Origin: Blasia pusilla
Taxonomy: Eukaryota > Marchantiophyta > Marchantiopsida > Blasiales
Reading direction: 5' to 3'
NCBI GenBank assembly: GCA_050084515.1
Contig: CM114272.1
Span: 21,886,001 to 21,950,000 of the forward strand
DNA length: 64,000 nt
This document shows positions 34,353 to 46,289 of the stretch, in pieces (the stretch's first letter is position 1; every line of letters starts with the position of its first letter). The position numbers and the translations under genes were made by a program. Under the pieces are notes generated by a model. The model saw nothing but the letters and a program-made list of their open reading frames with translations. It was not told the origin of the DNA and ran no database searches.

Positions 34353-35110
34353 CGTGGCATGCCAATCTTGTTGACTCTGATCCAAAGACACGTTGCATGC
34401 CAATCTTGTTGACTAGAATCCACCAACAAATCCACTCTCGCATAAGCCCTCCGCAACACCTCATGTGGTACCAAGTTGATCATCGCGGGTGGTGTGCTCT
34501 AGAACCACTTCGCCGCATTTATGATCGGGTGGATCCCCACTTGATGATCCAATATAGAATCCATTCTCCAAAATGTATGTTGGAGTTGGACGCTCCACTC
34601 TCCCAAAACAAAGCCGAATATCGGCTAACAATTATAAATAAAAGTATTTGAAGAGCTAATATATAGCCCGTGAACACCTCATGTGGTACCAAGTTGGTCC
34701 ACCAAAGACTATGTTCTCATGGAGGTGGTGTGCTCTAGAATTCCTAATCTGTGGAGAAGATACCTTGAGGGAAATTTAACTAAATGGAGTTGTCTTTGTT
34801 CATTTTCTATCGAAGGAATCTTGGATTCTTGATCCATGCACACTCTTTTGATGTAATCTTTTTGGGAACAAATTCACTATCCGATAAAAGATTACAATTG
34901 TCAATCCAGGATGACATTATAATAACCAAGCCTTAAATGAAAATTGGCAAAACATTCTCCAAAATGTATGTTGGAAAACGAAGTTGATGCTCCTATAAAT
35001 GTCGCAAGATCCGCATCATCTCCCAAAACAACATGGACCGAATATCAGCTAACAATTTGAAATAAAAAAGTATTTGAAGAGCTAGTGTATAGCCCGTGAA
35101 GAGATTAATG
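34353..35110 (-). pseudogene. R2: shuffled scraps of a methyltransferase element
   Basis: Minus-strand fragments match the R-family methyltransferase. NLVPHEVLRRAYARVD occurs near 34430-34475, and a second shorter copy of the same region lies near 34676-34740. CTCCAAAATGTATGTTGGA, from the motif VI region, occurs at 34563-34581 and again at 34953-34971. Segments 34559-34675 and 34950-35100 are also related to each other. The pieces are out of order and separated by unrelated sequence, so this is a rearranged relic rather than a truncated copy. Confidence 0.65.
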
Positions 35111-37650
35111 ATGTATAATTTCAATTTTTTTCTTGTTACCCTTAGTACATGAAATATTTTCTTGTTGCACTATTGCCAAGTAGAGGGATGTTTGCAAATC
35201 AAAAAGGCACTCTCCAGTAATAAAAATGTAAACTTTCTTGAATTAGACATATTGAGAGGAAAATCATAACAAAAGTGTAGTATTCGAAATGCGTGAGCAT
35301 GCGTAAACACAACCGCGTATCATATAGAAAAGAAACTTCGGTGGAATCCAAGTTTGGCTCTTCCAACATCGAGTTTTTGAAAAACTTCCTTACGTACATC
35401 TCTTTTTTATTTAATTCATTCATCTCACACGAAGATTTAAAAACGATGGCGTGAGCTCATCTTCACAAACGAGTCTCATACGCTTTCACCTTCAACCAGA
35501 TCAATCCATAATGTAGTGTGTGTGTTGGGTTTAGGGTTTGCTTGGACTTGGACAGGCCCTATCGTTTATGGCGCTGTAATGAGGACTCTCTAAACCTCCA
35601 GATGTGACATTCTCGTGAATGAATGAGGCGTGCGTTGATCGGGTTTGCGTAAAATGAACTGTGTGGAGCCAAGTGAACTGGAAATCCGTTTCTTGCTTCC
35701 CTTTGGGCCCGCCGACGTAGCGATTTCTTCATCGAAAGGAACAGATGGGAATCTCTTCGTGGACTGCATAAGAAGATGAGAGAAACGAAGAAACTGAGCT
35801 TGCGGTTCGGGTGAGTAAGGAGAGAATTCAGGTACAGTTCTCAGGTCTCGAGGCGGGCCGCATGCATATAATCGGGAATGAAATCCAACGGTTTATTCCT
35901 CTGTTTACTTTTCCTTTCCCGGCATTTGTGACCTCCGCATGTCCAACATGAGCCACAAGCGTTTAGATGTCCCCGTCCGCCTCATATCAAGTTTAGACGC
36001 AAATTTCTAGGCGCATACTCGAATCAAATCCTAAATCTACTCCTCTGTTCACCAACGCCATCATGTCTAGCAATGGCTAACTAACCACCACTGTCATCAT
36101 CAATCTAAGGATGAACTGGAACTCAAATAACGACCGTCCAGACTTCGCCCCGATGCTTTGAAGGTTCGCTCGACCTATTAGAACCATAAGGAAACGGGAC
36201 AGATCTCAATAATGATCGGGAGATTCGTGGACTTGCAATGAGCTCGGAATAGTAACCGGTGCAGAAACAGGAGTTTCAAGACCGAAAGAGTACAGTGTCC
36301 GAAAGACCTATAAACCATTCGATGGCCGAATCGAACACTTGCTCCAAATCCATCGATTCACATGGCAATGTTTGATCCCAACGAATGCAGAATTTGTTGG
36401 GAACCTCGACGATACGCAAGCGCTTCGTCGGGCCTCCGCCTTCAACCTAAAAGTTCACAGGTGCACCATGGAAGCCTCTCACTTTGACGTGAATTCCTAA
36501 TTCAAGTCAACAGACCTCCCACTTCCCCCGCCGCATGCAGTTCGCGTCCTACACCTGTCTCCCACGAAACGGCATATTCTACCAAAGGAATGACATGACC
36601 CGCCCTCGGACGACATGATCTGCAGCTGCTGGCGTTCGCGTAGCATTCCCAGCCAGATCTCCTTCATTTGTAGAACGTAGATGATGTGCAGTCTCGAATA
36701 CCAGACCCCACAGCTGACGCAGCAAAACGGCATCGTCGCAGGTATATTGGAAGTGTGCGGTTTTGTGAAACCGTGCCCCTAGCGTGGTTTCCAGTCCCAC
36801 GAAATTCCCCTGTATTCTGCCCTCGAAGCGGTTGTTAAAGTCTAAGAAGGTACCCTGACATGCTCTCCGCATAAGTGCTGGAGCCCGATTCGCAGGCTTA
36901 TCACAGGTAGCCTGCTCTCGGAGGTCGGCTCCGCATCCGAAATCCCTGGACGCGTTTACTTGAATTGACGGATTGTAGACCGTACTTCGCGATTCTCAGA
37001 TCCCATCATTTCAGATGTATTCTCTGTTGAAGCCGGTTGTTGGTCATGGTTCCGTGTTCTGTTGATCCAGCCTCCCCGTTCCACTCTTCGATTCAGCCCA
37101 TGGAATATCCTGCGCATCGACCGCAAGCTCAGGTGGATGTTTCTCTCAGTAGTGTGAACCGGCGCGTTGCGGTGATATCCGGTATCCCAGGCTTTGCTCG
37201 GGAGTCGGCCTCCCCCGAGTCCTCGTCGTGTAACTTGTGTGCTTCCCATGCTGCACTCCTGCTCGAACGTTTCGGGTGACTTCATTGGTGGCTTCATTAA
37301 TGCCCCCGAGTCCGCGCTCCTTCGCGAAGTAACGTGTTCGGCCATGGCGCGACTTTTCTTGACAGTCATGTGAGATGTTGCAACCGGGGCGGGTACGCAG
37401 TACGTAATCAATCTCCACGCGCAAATCCAGTGACTCTCTGTTTGTAAGCCCCGATGGCCTCACGTTAATGACGATCCGACACGCAGTCATGCTCCGAAAA
37501 CTCTGCAAGTCCCTCCGATTTCCGCTGTCGAGTAAACAGTTGTAGAATCTTTGGCAGAGAAGTGCCTTAACCAACCTAAGGCAATGTTACCGTTGTACAA
37601 GTCTGTCGTCTGCTCTGGGACACTTCGTCCTAAACTTGCGCCGTTTGAGT

Positions 37651-37762
37651 GCGCATCTGCTCAACGTTGCGTCGCGTGTCTTTCTCTCCTCGGCCTGAGT
37701 TTTTCGGTTGTCTTCGGATCATCCGTGTCATCACTCTGTCTGTTTGCACCGTCTGCACGTTT
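37651..37762 (+). repeat. 112-bp dispersed repeat, copy 1
   Basis: Starts GCATCTGCTCAACGTTGCG and ends TTTGCACCGTCTGCACGTTTC. About 90% identical to 39931-40042, in the same orientation; similarity stops abruptly at both ends. Confidence 0.85.
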
Positions 37763-39242
37763 CCCGCGCAGACGTCGGGCCGAGTGTGAGTGTTTCAGCC
37801 CCGACGAGATCTGCATCACCTTCGACAGACCGGAGTATTACGTGAAGGATCTGGCTCACTCAAATAATAACTATTTTGGATACAAGAAATTTCATTTCAT
37901 TTCATCTTCCAACGTACCCCCACACGGAATTCAGACGAGGCACTTGACTGTGAGACAGCACTGCACGCAATTAATAGAAGCCGGTGATAGAGTTCAAGAT
38001 CGAGCTTTGAGATGTATATGTATGTAATACTTCCAATGCAGTTCCGAATGATACTAGGCCTCACCATAAATGATTAGAGCAGGTTTCCATCCTCCCGTTT
38101 TGGCCTTATCAACCTTCCTCCGCTCGTAGTCGACGGCGGGTTTGCAGTCACTCTGGTCCTTTCTGCGATAGATTACCAGTTCCGGACCATTGGATCGCAG
38201 GCTATTATCACCACCTCCTAACGCGATGCGAGTTTCGACGATATCAGCGTCGGCCATACCTCTGCCAGGTCGATCGTCCCCCATTGTATCGACCGCACCG
38301 CGTTCGACATAGATTCGGTGGCCCGGGGCGTGCAGGTTCTCAATGATTCGTTCGCGGATGAATGAAAGAAACCCCGAACGCTTATATCCAGGCGAATTAG
38401 AGGCGTCGGCCGGTTCAAAGATCATAGGTCAAATGACCCACAAGGACCGGCGTGTGCAAGCATAAGATGAAACGGGTCGAAGTCGACAGAAAATTCTTGA
38501 TTTCACCTCGAGAATTCTTGTCGAGTCTCCCGCTTAGCATCGCTAAGCATGCACACCATTCCCATTCTCGCTCGGATCGCGCATTCGAAATGCCGGGGAG
38601 AAAATCGTCGGAAGATTACGAGGCCTTAAATAGCGCAGGCCATACATATTTTACGAGCCACACAGCCGCCGTCTAGCTATGCAGTGTCTCTACGAGTTGA
38701 ACTCCGACTCCGAATTCTTGCCTCCTCCAACCGAAGTCCACCCGCGAACGCTGTCAGCGCTCGATTGGATGCACAGGGCGAGTACCGGTAGGCTTACCCG
38801 CTAGGAAACTGCACTGAAGCATCGACCCACAGAGCAGATGATATATGTACAGCGCGCATGGGCACGACGGCTGCTCCTGAATGCTGCGATGCCTTCCCTG
38901 CATGCGCGCACATCATCAGGAGGCGGTGACACGAATGACTTCTCTAGTCGTTACTAGTCAAATCTTACCAACGTATCTTCCAATCCGGTCGGTTTTGGAT
39001 GGGATTGCCGTTGGAACTCGGATGAATTTCCTCGTCAGAAGGTTCTCGTCTCAGAGCAGACTCTACGAGAAGAACTCAAGGTTTGCCAATAGGAGTGCTC
39101 CTCGAGGGAGTAGTGACGCGTGTCGTCCGCGCCGCAAGTAGTGTTTCTAGTCACTACCTCCGGGGACGATAACTGGATAAAGTCTGATAAAGGGTCTCGC
39201 AAACTCGTCGCGAGGACGACTCCATGTCATGTTCCGGAGATA

Positions 39243-39282
39243 CGCATTATCCATGCCTCGTCACAGTGGCATGGATAATGCG
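39243..39282. repeat. Perfect 40-nt hairpin
   Basis: CGCATTATCCATGCC, a 10-nt loop TCGTCACAGT, then GGCATGGATAATGCG. All 15 stem pairs match. Nothing nearby identifies its role. Confidence 0.9.
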
Positions 39283-39300
39283 GACTTATGGAAGTGACGT

Positions 39301-40409
39301 GTGTTAAAAAATTAAAAAATGGTGAAGGGATAAGAGAGGTAGGGTTCAATTTATTTATTACTTAAAAATTTTGTTATGTGAAAAAATTATAAAACTTAAT
39401 TTTAAAATAAAGTCATGCTAATTTATCCTTTTCAAGATTCTTATTCCCTTAAAATTTGAGAATGGAAAATTTATTAAGACAGGGAAATTCCATGTTACAA
39501 GCAAAGTGATGAAACAAAATTCACAAAGTCCATGATGATATTTCCATAACTTATATGATATTCATATATTTTTTATGATCTTGTTTTTATTTTTTCTCCT
39601 AATCTTAAGTCTTTCTAAAAACTTCCTTTTTCCATTTTACTTTCCTTATTTTTAATTTATGTTTTTTCTCATTTTGTTCACACTTTGAGATTTTCCACAC
39701 GCACGTTTTTTAACCAATGGGAAAATGCTCACAAGGTTCCTATTTACATCGGAAACTTTTCTTTTTCATGTATCAATTAATCTTTTTTTATGTGACTAAC
39801 TAACTATCAATTTAGTTAATTGAGATGAAAATTAGGGTGAAAACAGGTGAAGTACTCCAATCCATATGATTCTAATCTCCCTCCATATTTCGCGACTTGT
39901 AGTTCAACTTTGTGATTACTAGTTGATTTCTGCATCTGCTCAACGTTGCGTTCCGTGTCTTTCTCCCCTCGGCCTGAATTTTTCGGTTGTCTTCCAATCA
40001 TCCGTGTCATCACTCTGTCTCTTTGCACAGTTTGCACGTTTCTATTTGTGTGGCATTCGCATTCGCTCTCCTTATTTGACCCTAAACTCGCTTCTTTTTT
40101 TTCTTGTTAGTGCTGGACTTGCTAGTTAGATTCGATGGGACTTCGCTCATTTTTGAAACATGAGTCTTTTTACAAGAGGAGAGAGAGAAGTCTGTGCAGG
40201 TTTGCCTTCCTCCGGAATTGAAGAGGATATGCATGTAACAATAGGAAAATAATCAAAAGCAAACACTACTTCCCAAATTACAATCGCGGAGAAGGTTCAT
40301 TTTGGATACACTGGATTTAACTTAGAAGCAAGCAATAGAATTTAATGCTTCTTATGATTGAGAATCTCCTTATGATCTCCTTATGGTAAGGTTGCCATTT
40401 AGTTCTTCA
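39301..40409. other. AT-rich stretch between the hairpin and the Helitron end
   Basis: 39300-39830 is very AT-rich with many short A and T runs and no gene. The second 112-bp repeat lies at 39931-40042. The rest has no recognised feature up to the Helitron terminus at 40410. Confidence 0.5.
39931..40042 (+). repeat. 112-bp dispersed repeat, copy 2
   Basis: Near copy of 37651-37762, 2.28 kb away, with flanks unrelated to those of copy 1. Confidence 0.85.
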
Positions 40410-40432
40410 CTAGTAAGAATGCCCATGCATTC
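40410..40432 (-). repeat. Helitron 3' terminal hairpin and CTAG end
   Basis: Stem GAATGC with GCATTC around a 4-nt loop, then TTACTAG on the minus strand. The next minus-strand base is T, consistent with insertion between A and T if the base is host-derived. Confidence 0.7.
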
Positions 40433-40567
40433 TACCGGCATCAAAATTTAGCATATACAAAATTTAACATACTATCCATTCCAATATTTTTCAATGAGTG
40501 ATGCATTACAAAGTCTAAAAAAATGCATAAAAATATAAAATTTTACACATGTAATGTTATTTTAATC

Positions 40568-41726
40568 TTAATTTAGCACTTCATTATATACAGCATTCCT
40601 AATATAAACATCTTTTTTGTTGGTAGCATTTTCACTATCTGTCATAACCTGAATAGAATTCCCAGAGCCTACTCTTGACAAGACAACATACAATTGCCCA
40701 TGAGAAAACATTGGATTTGGCAAGGAGATACCAACTCCATCTAATGTTTGACCTTGAGACTTGATCATTAATCGTCATTGCAAAAGCGCAACGTATAGGA
40801 AATTGAAATCGTCGTAAATCAAAAGGTAGGTTGGAATCAGATGAAATCAATGGAATACATGGAATAAAAAATTGAGCTCCAACATTTTTTCCTATGATAA
40901 TTTTTGCATCTATAAGATGTCGACTAAAACCAGCTATCACCATATAAGAACCGTTTGCTTGTCCCTTTGCTCCATTCATATTCCGTAGTAGCATTATCGG
41001 AGCTCCAATCTTCAAAGTCAAACTACTGAGCTGGAAATCCAAATGGTAAACATGTGATAAAAAATTATGTTGGATAAACAAGCCTCATCTCATCGTCGGA
41101 AACAGAATCAGAACTCAAGAAAGCATGCTCCTGCAAAAACAAAATAAATCATTAACAATAAGAGAGATGATAAAAAAAATATAGCAATATGGTAATGAAA
41201 ACATAATAATGATATTCAAGAACATAAATATTACCTCTCGTGGAAATCAAGACATGATTTTCGCATTTATAATATCCACAATAGTATTCTTGGTCGAAAA
41301 AATGGATGTACCTCTCAAGAAATCAATGTCACTCCACTTATTAACATCGTGTCCATAAACAATGTCAATGAGATCATTTATCCTTGTGGTTTTAACAATT
41401 ATCGCATCCGGAACTTGTATAAAATCCTCTCCAAGGTCCAAATGTACTAGTACATGACCCTCTCCTACCTCTAATAACCACATTGCAAACGCTTCTTGCT
41501 CTTCTCGTGCATATCTTACAAATAAATATGAGATGAAGGAATAAGTACATATTTAAAAGAAACAAAAAAAACCAGATGAAATGAAAAAGGTAAAGTATTA
41601 GGTTTATTCTTTAATACCTTGTAAAGTATTAACTCTCATGTTGGTAGTGAGTTTCAATAATCTCACGTCAGACCAAATAAGAGATCTTCTAAGTATTGCA
41701 CGCACAACTATGGCACAATCTCCATG
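40568..41726 (-). pseudogene. Helitron Pif1-like helicase, C-terminal part
   Basis: The helicase unwinds DNA during rolling-circle transposition. From the R3 junction leftwards the minus strand reads HGDCAIVVRAILRRSLIW, then (41247-41483) AMWLLEVGEGH. At 40635-41081 it reads LKIGAPIMLLRNMNGAKG and FPIRCAFAMTIN, and after a shift KSQGQTLDGVGISLPNP, HGQLYVVLSRV and YNEVLN at the end. These are the classic C-terminal helicase motifs of plant Helitrons. Interruptions at about 41100-41240 and 41510-41620 are partly AT-rich and may be introns. The frame shift near 40765 shows decay. Confidence 0.88.
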
Positions 41727-41832
41727 TGTTGTGCGAATCCACATCGTCATACAACATACATTGTTGACATACCATACTCACATACCTACATAACATAGAC
41801 GAGAGCATCCACAAACACAAGTGTATCACAAC
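41727..41832 (-). repeat. R3 terminal repeat x, outer copy
   Basis: About 106 nt, plus-strand start TGTTGTGCGAATCCACATCG, end GTATCACAAC. Matches 42202-42307. The adjoining sequence on the left is Helitron helicase. Confidence 0.85.
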
Positions 41833-42199
41833 TGAAATCCGTGAAAGACCTACTGTCATAAAACACGTATAGAATCACATACAATCGAGCCAAACCCACT
41901 CCACGATGGAAGAATCCAGGTCAAAGCTTGCGGGAACCACCATAGCCAAGAGCTCTACTCACTACCAAGGCTAACTCCCAACGCAATAGGCTCAACTCAA
42001 AAACTAATTGTTCTTTGAGTGCACTCCACATTATATCCTCCAACCTAAGAGTAGGCCCTACTGGAAAAGTCACCCTCAACTGAGTAACCCCCAACCCTAT
42101 GTATGAAACTGCATCTCTACCTAGACACTACGGCCCTACATAAAGTATGGCCTCTACTAGCACACTATACTCTACGACATAATCCGTATGGTCATGACA
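41833..42199 (-). repeat. R3 terminal repeat y, 3' copy
   Basis: About 367 nt. Its first part matches 46290-46406 and 56221-56244 (the 5' y that R4 interrupts), including CACGTATAGAATCACATAC and CTACTCACTACCAAGG. Confidence 0.85.
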
Positions 42200-42201
42200 G
42201 C

Positions 42202-42307
42202 TGTCGTACAAATCCACATCGTCATAGAACATACATCGTTGACATACCATACTCACATACCTAAATAACATAGACGAGAGCATCCACAAACACAAGTGTA
42301 CCACAAC
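42202..42307 (-). repeat. R3 terminal repeat x, internal copy
   Basis: About 106 nt next to the C-rich strand of the polypurine tract (TTGCCCCCCC). Shares ACATACCATACTCACATACC and GAGAGCATCCACAAACAC with the outer x. Confidence 0.85.
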
Positions 42308-42481
42308 TTGCCCCCCCTAACTGGCGGTTAGGTCCCTCTAACTCCCAGGAAGCCCTATACATCTACTACATGCTATACACCTTCGTGGGTGCATGAATTA
42401 GAAGGCCGGGTGCTACGTTACCCCATCGTTAGTCGCACATCTGTAATCCATATCATGCAAAGATAAAGTCATCTACCTCTC

Positions 42482-43640
42482 CTAAGTACATCGAGGACAA
42501 ACCCACCTTCCAGTTGGAACAACATCCATATGTGGAGTCAAACACATCATGTGCCAACCCCTAGAACACCGATCACACACCAACATACGGGTTGCGTTAC
42601 CAGCAGACCCACACAACATGCACCTCAAGCTAGCACGTATCATGGCTAAGCTTGGATCAACAGTACCATCCAAATTTGGAAGATCACATGGCGCACAATT
42701 ACGCACATGGTCCTTCCAAACAACTCCATCACAACCCTCCAACATGAGAACTCCAGAAGCTAACACCTCGTGCACTCATAAAATAGTGCGGCCTGCCGTC
42801 ACATCCAACGTTGGCAGTTCAATCTGTTGCAAATAGACATATTCCCCCACATGGAACCTATGAATCAATGGTCGATAATCTCCACCCCGAATGGTTGCAT
42901 ACCGCAACGTATCCTTGTGTTGAGCAATGGCAAGATTCTCAAAGGCTGTTGGCATAACTCTCCGAAAGAACTCTACTGCTGAGAACACACTCTCATCCAC
43001 ATCTCTAGGTCATCAAGGTTCACCACCTCACTAGACTCCCGACGAATTGCTGTGGGCAAGTCTGGATCTCGGCCGTAAAACAGAAAATAAGGTGAGAAGG
43101 AAGCCAAGGATGCTTGGCGACTGAACCTATACCCCATGGCTAACCATGGCAACTGAATATCCCAGTCTCCAAGATGCCCCTTCTGTAGGCCATACTTGCG
43201 CAATGCCCTCTTCACCGTCTGAACCACACGCTCAGCCAAACCATCTGCCTCTGGATGATCTCGAGATGTGGTCCAATGATCAATCAACGCCTTGTCACAC
43301 AAGACCTGAAACTCTGTACACTGGTCGGTCAGCACTTCAGCTGGTGCACCAAAATGACTAAGCACCCTATCAAGAAACGCATACGTCGTTCCCTCACTTG
43401 CCTTGTCAACTAATGCCACCAACTCAATCCACTTGGAGAAGTGCTCCACCATCACCAACACATATCGATGATGTCTTATAGTCAACGGTAACGGTCCCGC
43501 AAAGTCCACACTCCAACGGTAACCCAACCCCATAATAGGCAAGGGGTGTAACTATGGTGTAGGGGCATTGAATGATGTCCTCAGCCGGTCACAAACCATA
43601 CAATGTGACACCAACTACTGCACCTGAGTATGCATGCCAC
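42482..43640 (-). pseudogene. R3 integrase with C-terminal PHD finger
   Basis: Reading leftwards: remnants of the HHCC domain near 43570-43640; core SVDFAGPLPL, LTDQCTEF and SRDHPEADGLAERVVQTVK (43500-43250); GYRFSRQASLASFSPY; a charged linker; LPTLDVTAGRTIL at 42776, then a TAG-like break; and VLASGVLMLEGCDG. The PHD finger at 42482-42640 is the cleanest in the window: CMLCGS, LVCDRCSRGWHMMCL, GRWVCPRC. The full Cys4-His-Cys3 pattern is present. This copy shows the finger is part of the family and not a chance of R1. Confidence 0.85.
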
Positions 43641-44360
43641 GCCACCAATACTGACCATCTCCAACCTTAGGATCTGAAGGCTGGCCATCTACTCTCTGAC
43701 TAGAGTAAGATGTCATGTGGTCCTCCATACTAGAGTCCACCCCTAACCAACATAAAAAGGAGGATGCATGCCAACCTGGCACCATCTCCTCATCAACCTC
43801 GCCATGCCATCTAGCCCGAGTTGCATCCTCTTGGCTAGTACATGGGTTACTACTCAACCCATCAGCATCAAGGTTGGCAACTCCATGTCTATGTACCACG
43901 TGGAAGTCATACTCCTGTAAGATAAGAGCCCACCGTGCAAGCTTCCCTGTAAGCTTGTCAGACTCCATCAACCACTTGAGCGTCTGGTGATCAGTAACAA
44001 GGGTAAATTGTGTGCCAAACAAGTAACACCTAAAGTGTGCCACAACCCACATTACTACCAAGCACTCTCCCTCATATGAACTATAGCGCGACTCCGCTGC
44101 ATTATTCGAACGACTTGCATAGGCCACCACAAACTCCATGTGCTCATCATCATGTTGTGTCAACACCGCTCCAAGTCCCAACCTACTCCAATCAGTGTGT
44201 AATTGAAATGGGCGCCCTCTGATAGGTCTCCTCAAGATAGGCGCCGCCACCAACTAGGCCTTGAGCTCCACAAAAGTTCACTCCTGATCATCTCCCCAAT
44301 GCCATTCCTGATCTGATTTCAACAATTGGTTCAAAGGCTTTTCCATAACACTAAATCCCT
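43641..44360 (-). pseudogene. R3 RNase H and RT remnant
   Basis: The frame from 44253 leftwards has PFQLHTDWSRLGLGAVL, VVAYASRSNNAAESRYSSYEGE and VTDHQTLKWLMESDKL, followed by the acidic linker. Right of it (44254-44360) only the last RT residues remain (RYVKGFSVMEKPLN, WHWGDDQE), and they directly abut gag sequence. A TGA and a TAG disrupt the piece between 44254 and 44290. Confidence 0.8.
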
Positions 44361-44820
44361 TCACATACCTCCGATCTCAACAACATGGTCCTTCCTAAAG
44401 TCATGGTAATCATCCATGGGTGGTCCCTCCAAGTGCTGAAACAACCCCTTCCAAGCCAAGAAGGGTGTAAACAACGTGGCGTTCCGCAACATCTGCATAT
44501 CACACCACGTATCAAACTCTTGCATGAAGTCCTCCAACTCAATGGTGCCCACTGCACCCGAGTATCGTCGTGGGCCCTTCATGGCCCCATATATCCCGTC
44601 CATGTCCCAAATCAATGGAGCTGCAACACTCGATAATAACGTAGAAAACTCGATGTTTGGAACACTGTCGTCCTCCTCTTCATCAACCGTCAGAAGTGGA
44701 AAAGGAAGCCGATACCTCAATCCACTCCGTGTGAAACCACCACTGTCCCCAACCAGACCACCAGATAGCTCCGTGATAACTAACGCCGATGGCGCACCAC
44801 CACCAAATTACCACCATTAA
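44361..44820 (-). pseudogene. gag: R3 gag fragment fused to the RT tail
   Basis: Reads GPRRYSGAVGTIELEDFM, FTPFLAWKGLFQHLEGPP and MDDYHDFRKDHVVEIGG, then passes straight into RT-end sequence. Gag is therefore kept only for its N-terminal third. The upstream part (44720-44820) is acidic and Ser-rich, as in R4. The junction marks one clean internal deletion of several kb. Confidence 0.8.
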
Positions 44821-46289
44821 GTAACCAAGTGACGTCGATGTCGCTGTACTATTCTAGCTCTACTAGCTATGGGTGTAGGCAACCTAACCTATCATCACCA
44901 CAAGAAGCCTCCCACGGTCTACTCGTCATCACTCTAGCCTCACTACTGGTAGCACACAGGAGTAATACTACTTTGGAAATCAGCGTCAACCCTAACAATG
45001 GGCGCGCAAGCAAGAAACAACGATGGAGGGGATCCAAACACAGGAAGTCCAACGAAAACCCTCCAATCGCAAATGGAAATTAAGGTAACACAATCCACCA
45101 AACGTGGTGCCCCCTGAATCCACAGAACCCACCACACAATTCTAACGCAATAGCTACTCCGCCGCGGGTCAATGACGTGCTAGTTGGACTCGTAGCACCT
45201 GAAAATATCACCTGCATGGAGAGGCTACACCATACTATGCGGTAGAGGTTCATCAACCAAAAACCTGAGATGCATAAAGCGCCTTACACATCTCCCAACA
45301 GCACCAAATGAGCTACACCAATGTGTACACTGGCATAGTTAAGAACTCAGCAGTTAAAGGTCTTCCAGGAAGAATAGCCCAAAGATGGGTGACCAGTTAT
45401 GCAACACTCAAATCACAAATCCTGCAAACACTGCCTCACGCCCAAGCAAGCAAGCTTGCTTGCTTGCTCCTTGCTCCTTACTCCGCCTCTCACGCCCACT
45501 CGCCCCGAGCTACCCCAAGTTGCCTCGAAGCCTCGAGACATGCCCCGTTCGCCATGCTTCGCCATGCTTCGCTATGGAGAGAGGCCCAACCTGGGCGCCC
45601 CCAACGAGATAGATGTATCCAACAACGAACGAGTCACCAACCAACCAGCCCCTCCGATCCGGTGTCCACCATAGCCAAACCTTGAGCTAGTCCGAAAAAT
45701 TTCGATCAGCAATTATTCCAAAAATCCTCGACCAAAATTGAATCTATTTCAACCAGAATTCAATTGACCACCATAGCTATCTCTCCACAAAAAATCAGCT
45801 ACAACCAAGCTCTGTACTCCGAGCTAAAAATCAGAAAAACTTGCTATCCATACATCTCCAGAATCGCAAATCCGACAGCGCTTCCGCCCAGATTCATGCA
45901 CGCAGAAATCCGCAACGCTCCACACACTCAAGCAGATAGCTTCACATGAGATCACAATACAAGTAGCAAAAGGAACCTCTCACCTGATCAGGATGAACTT
46001 CAAAAGAGCTTCCGCACTCCAAGCTCTCCACATTAGAAAACCGTCGAACACGAACCAGAATCTTCAATCCTTGGTAACTTTTAACTCCCTTGAAAAAATC
46101 CGGCGATCTAAAGCGCGTTGGAAAGCTCTCAGCAAGGCGCTTCTTTCCCAACCAACCACATACCAGATTCCTACCTCCAACATAGGCCACAAGCCACGAA
46201 CATCCACGGCTGAGTACACAATCAGCCCTAACCAGATCCTACTGATCCACAATCAAAGCTACCATCGATCTACTCTAGTTCTTTGAGTG
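44821..46289 (-). other. R3 5' leader
   Basis: About 1.5 kb between gag and the 5' y. No open frame has support. A 24-nt perfect palindrome of CAAG/CTTG units lies at 45443-45466. I could not find an initiator-tRNA-type primer site next to the repeat. Confidence 0.5.

Larger units (their letters stand above)
35111..39300. other. Unassigned 4.2-kb region
   Basis: No recognisable element or gene. Base composition is balanced. Minus-strand open stretches of about 100-150 codons occur at 36579-36872 (with LLRQLWGLVFETAHHL), 36956-37411 and 38054-38425 (with FLSFIRERIIENL), but none shows a domain and no splice pattern ties them together. It could be host intergenic DNA, an old gene relic or an unknown element. 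A repeat block at 37651 and a hairpin at 39243 are listed separately. Confidence 0.4.

Noticed and set aside
36579-38425. Candidate host gene on the minus strand (three open stretches)
   Set aside because: No domain, no linked splice sites and no shared codon pattern could be shown. Kept as unassigned sequence.
45443-45466. 24-nt perfect palindrome of CAAG/CTTG units in R3's leader
   Set aside because: Simple-sequence palindrome with no related copies seen in R4. Not treated as a functional site.
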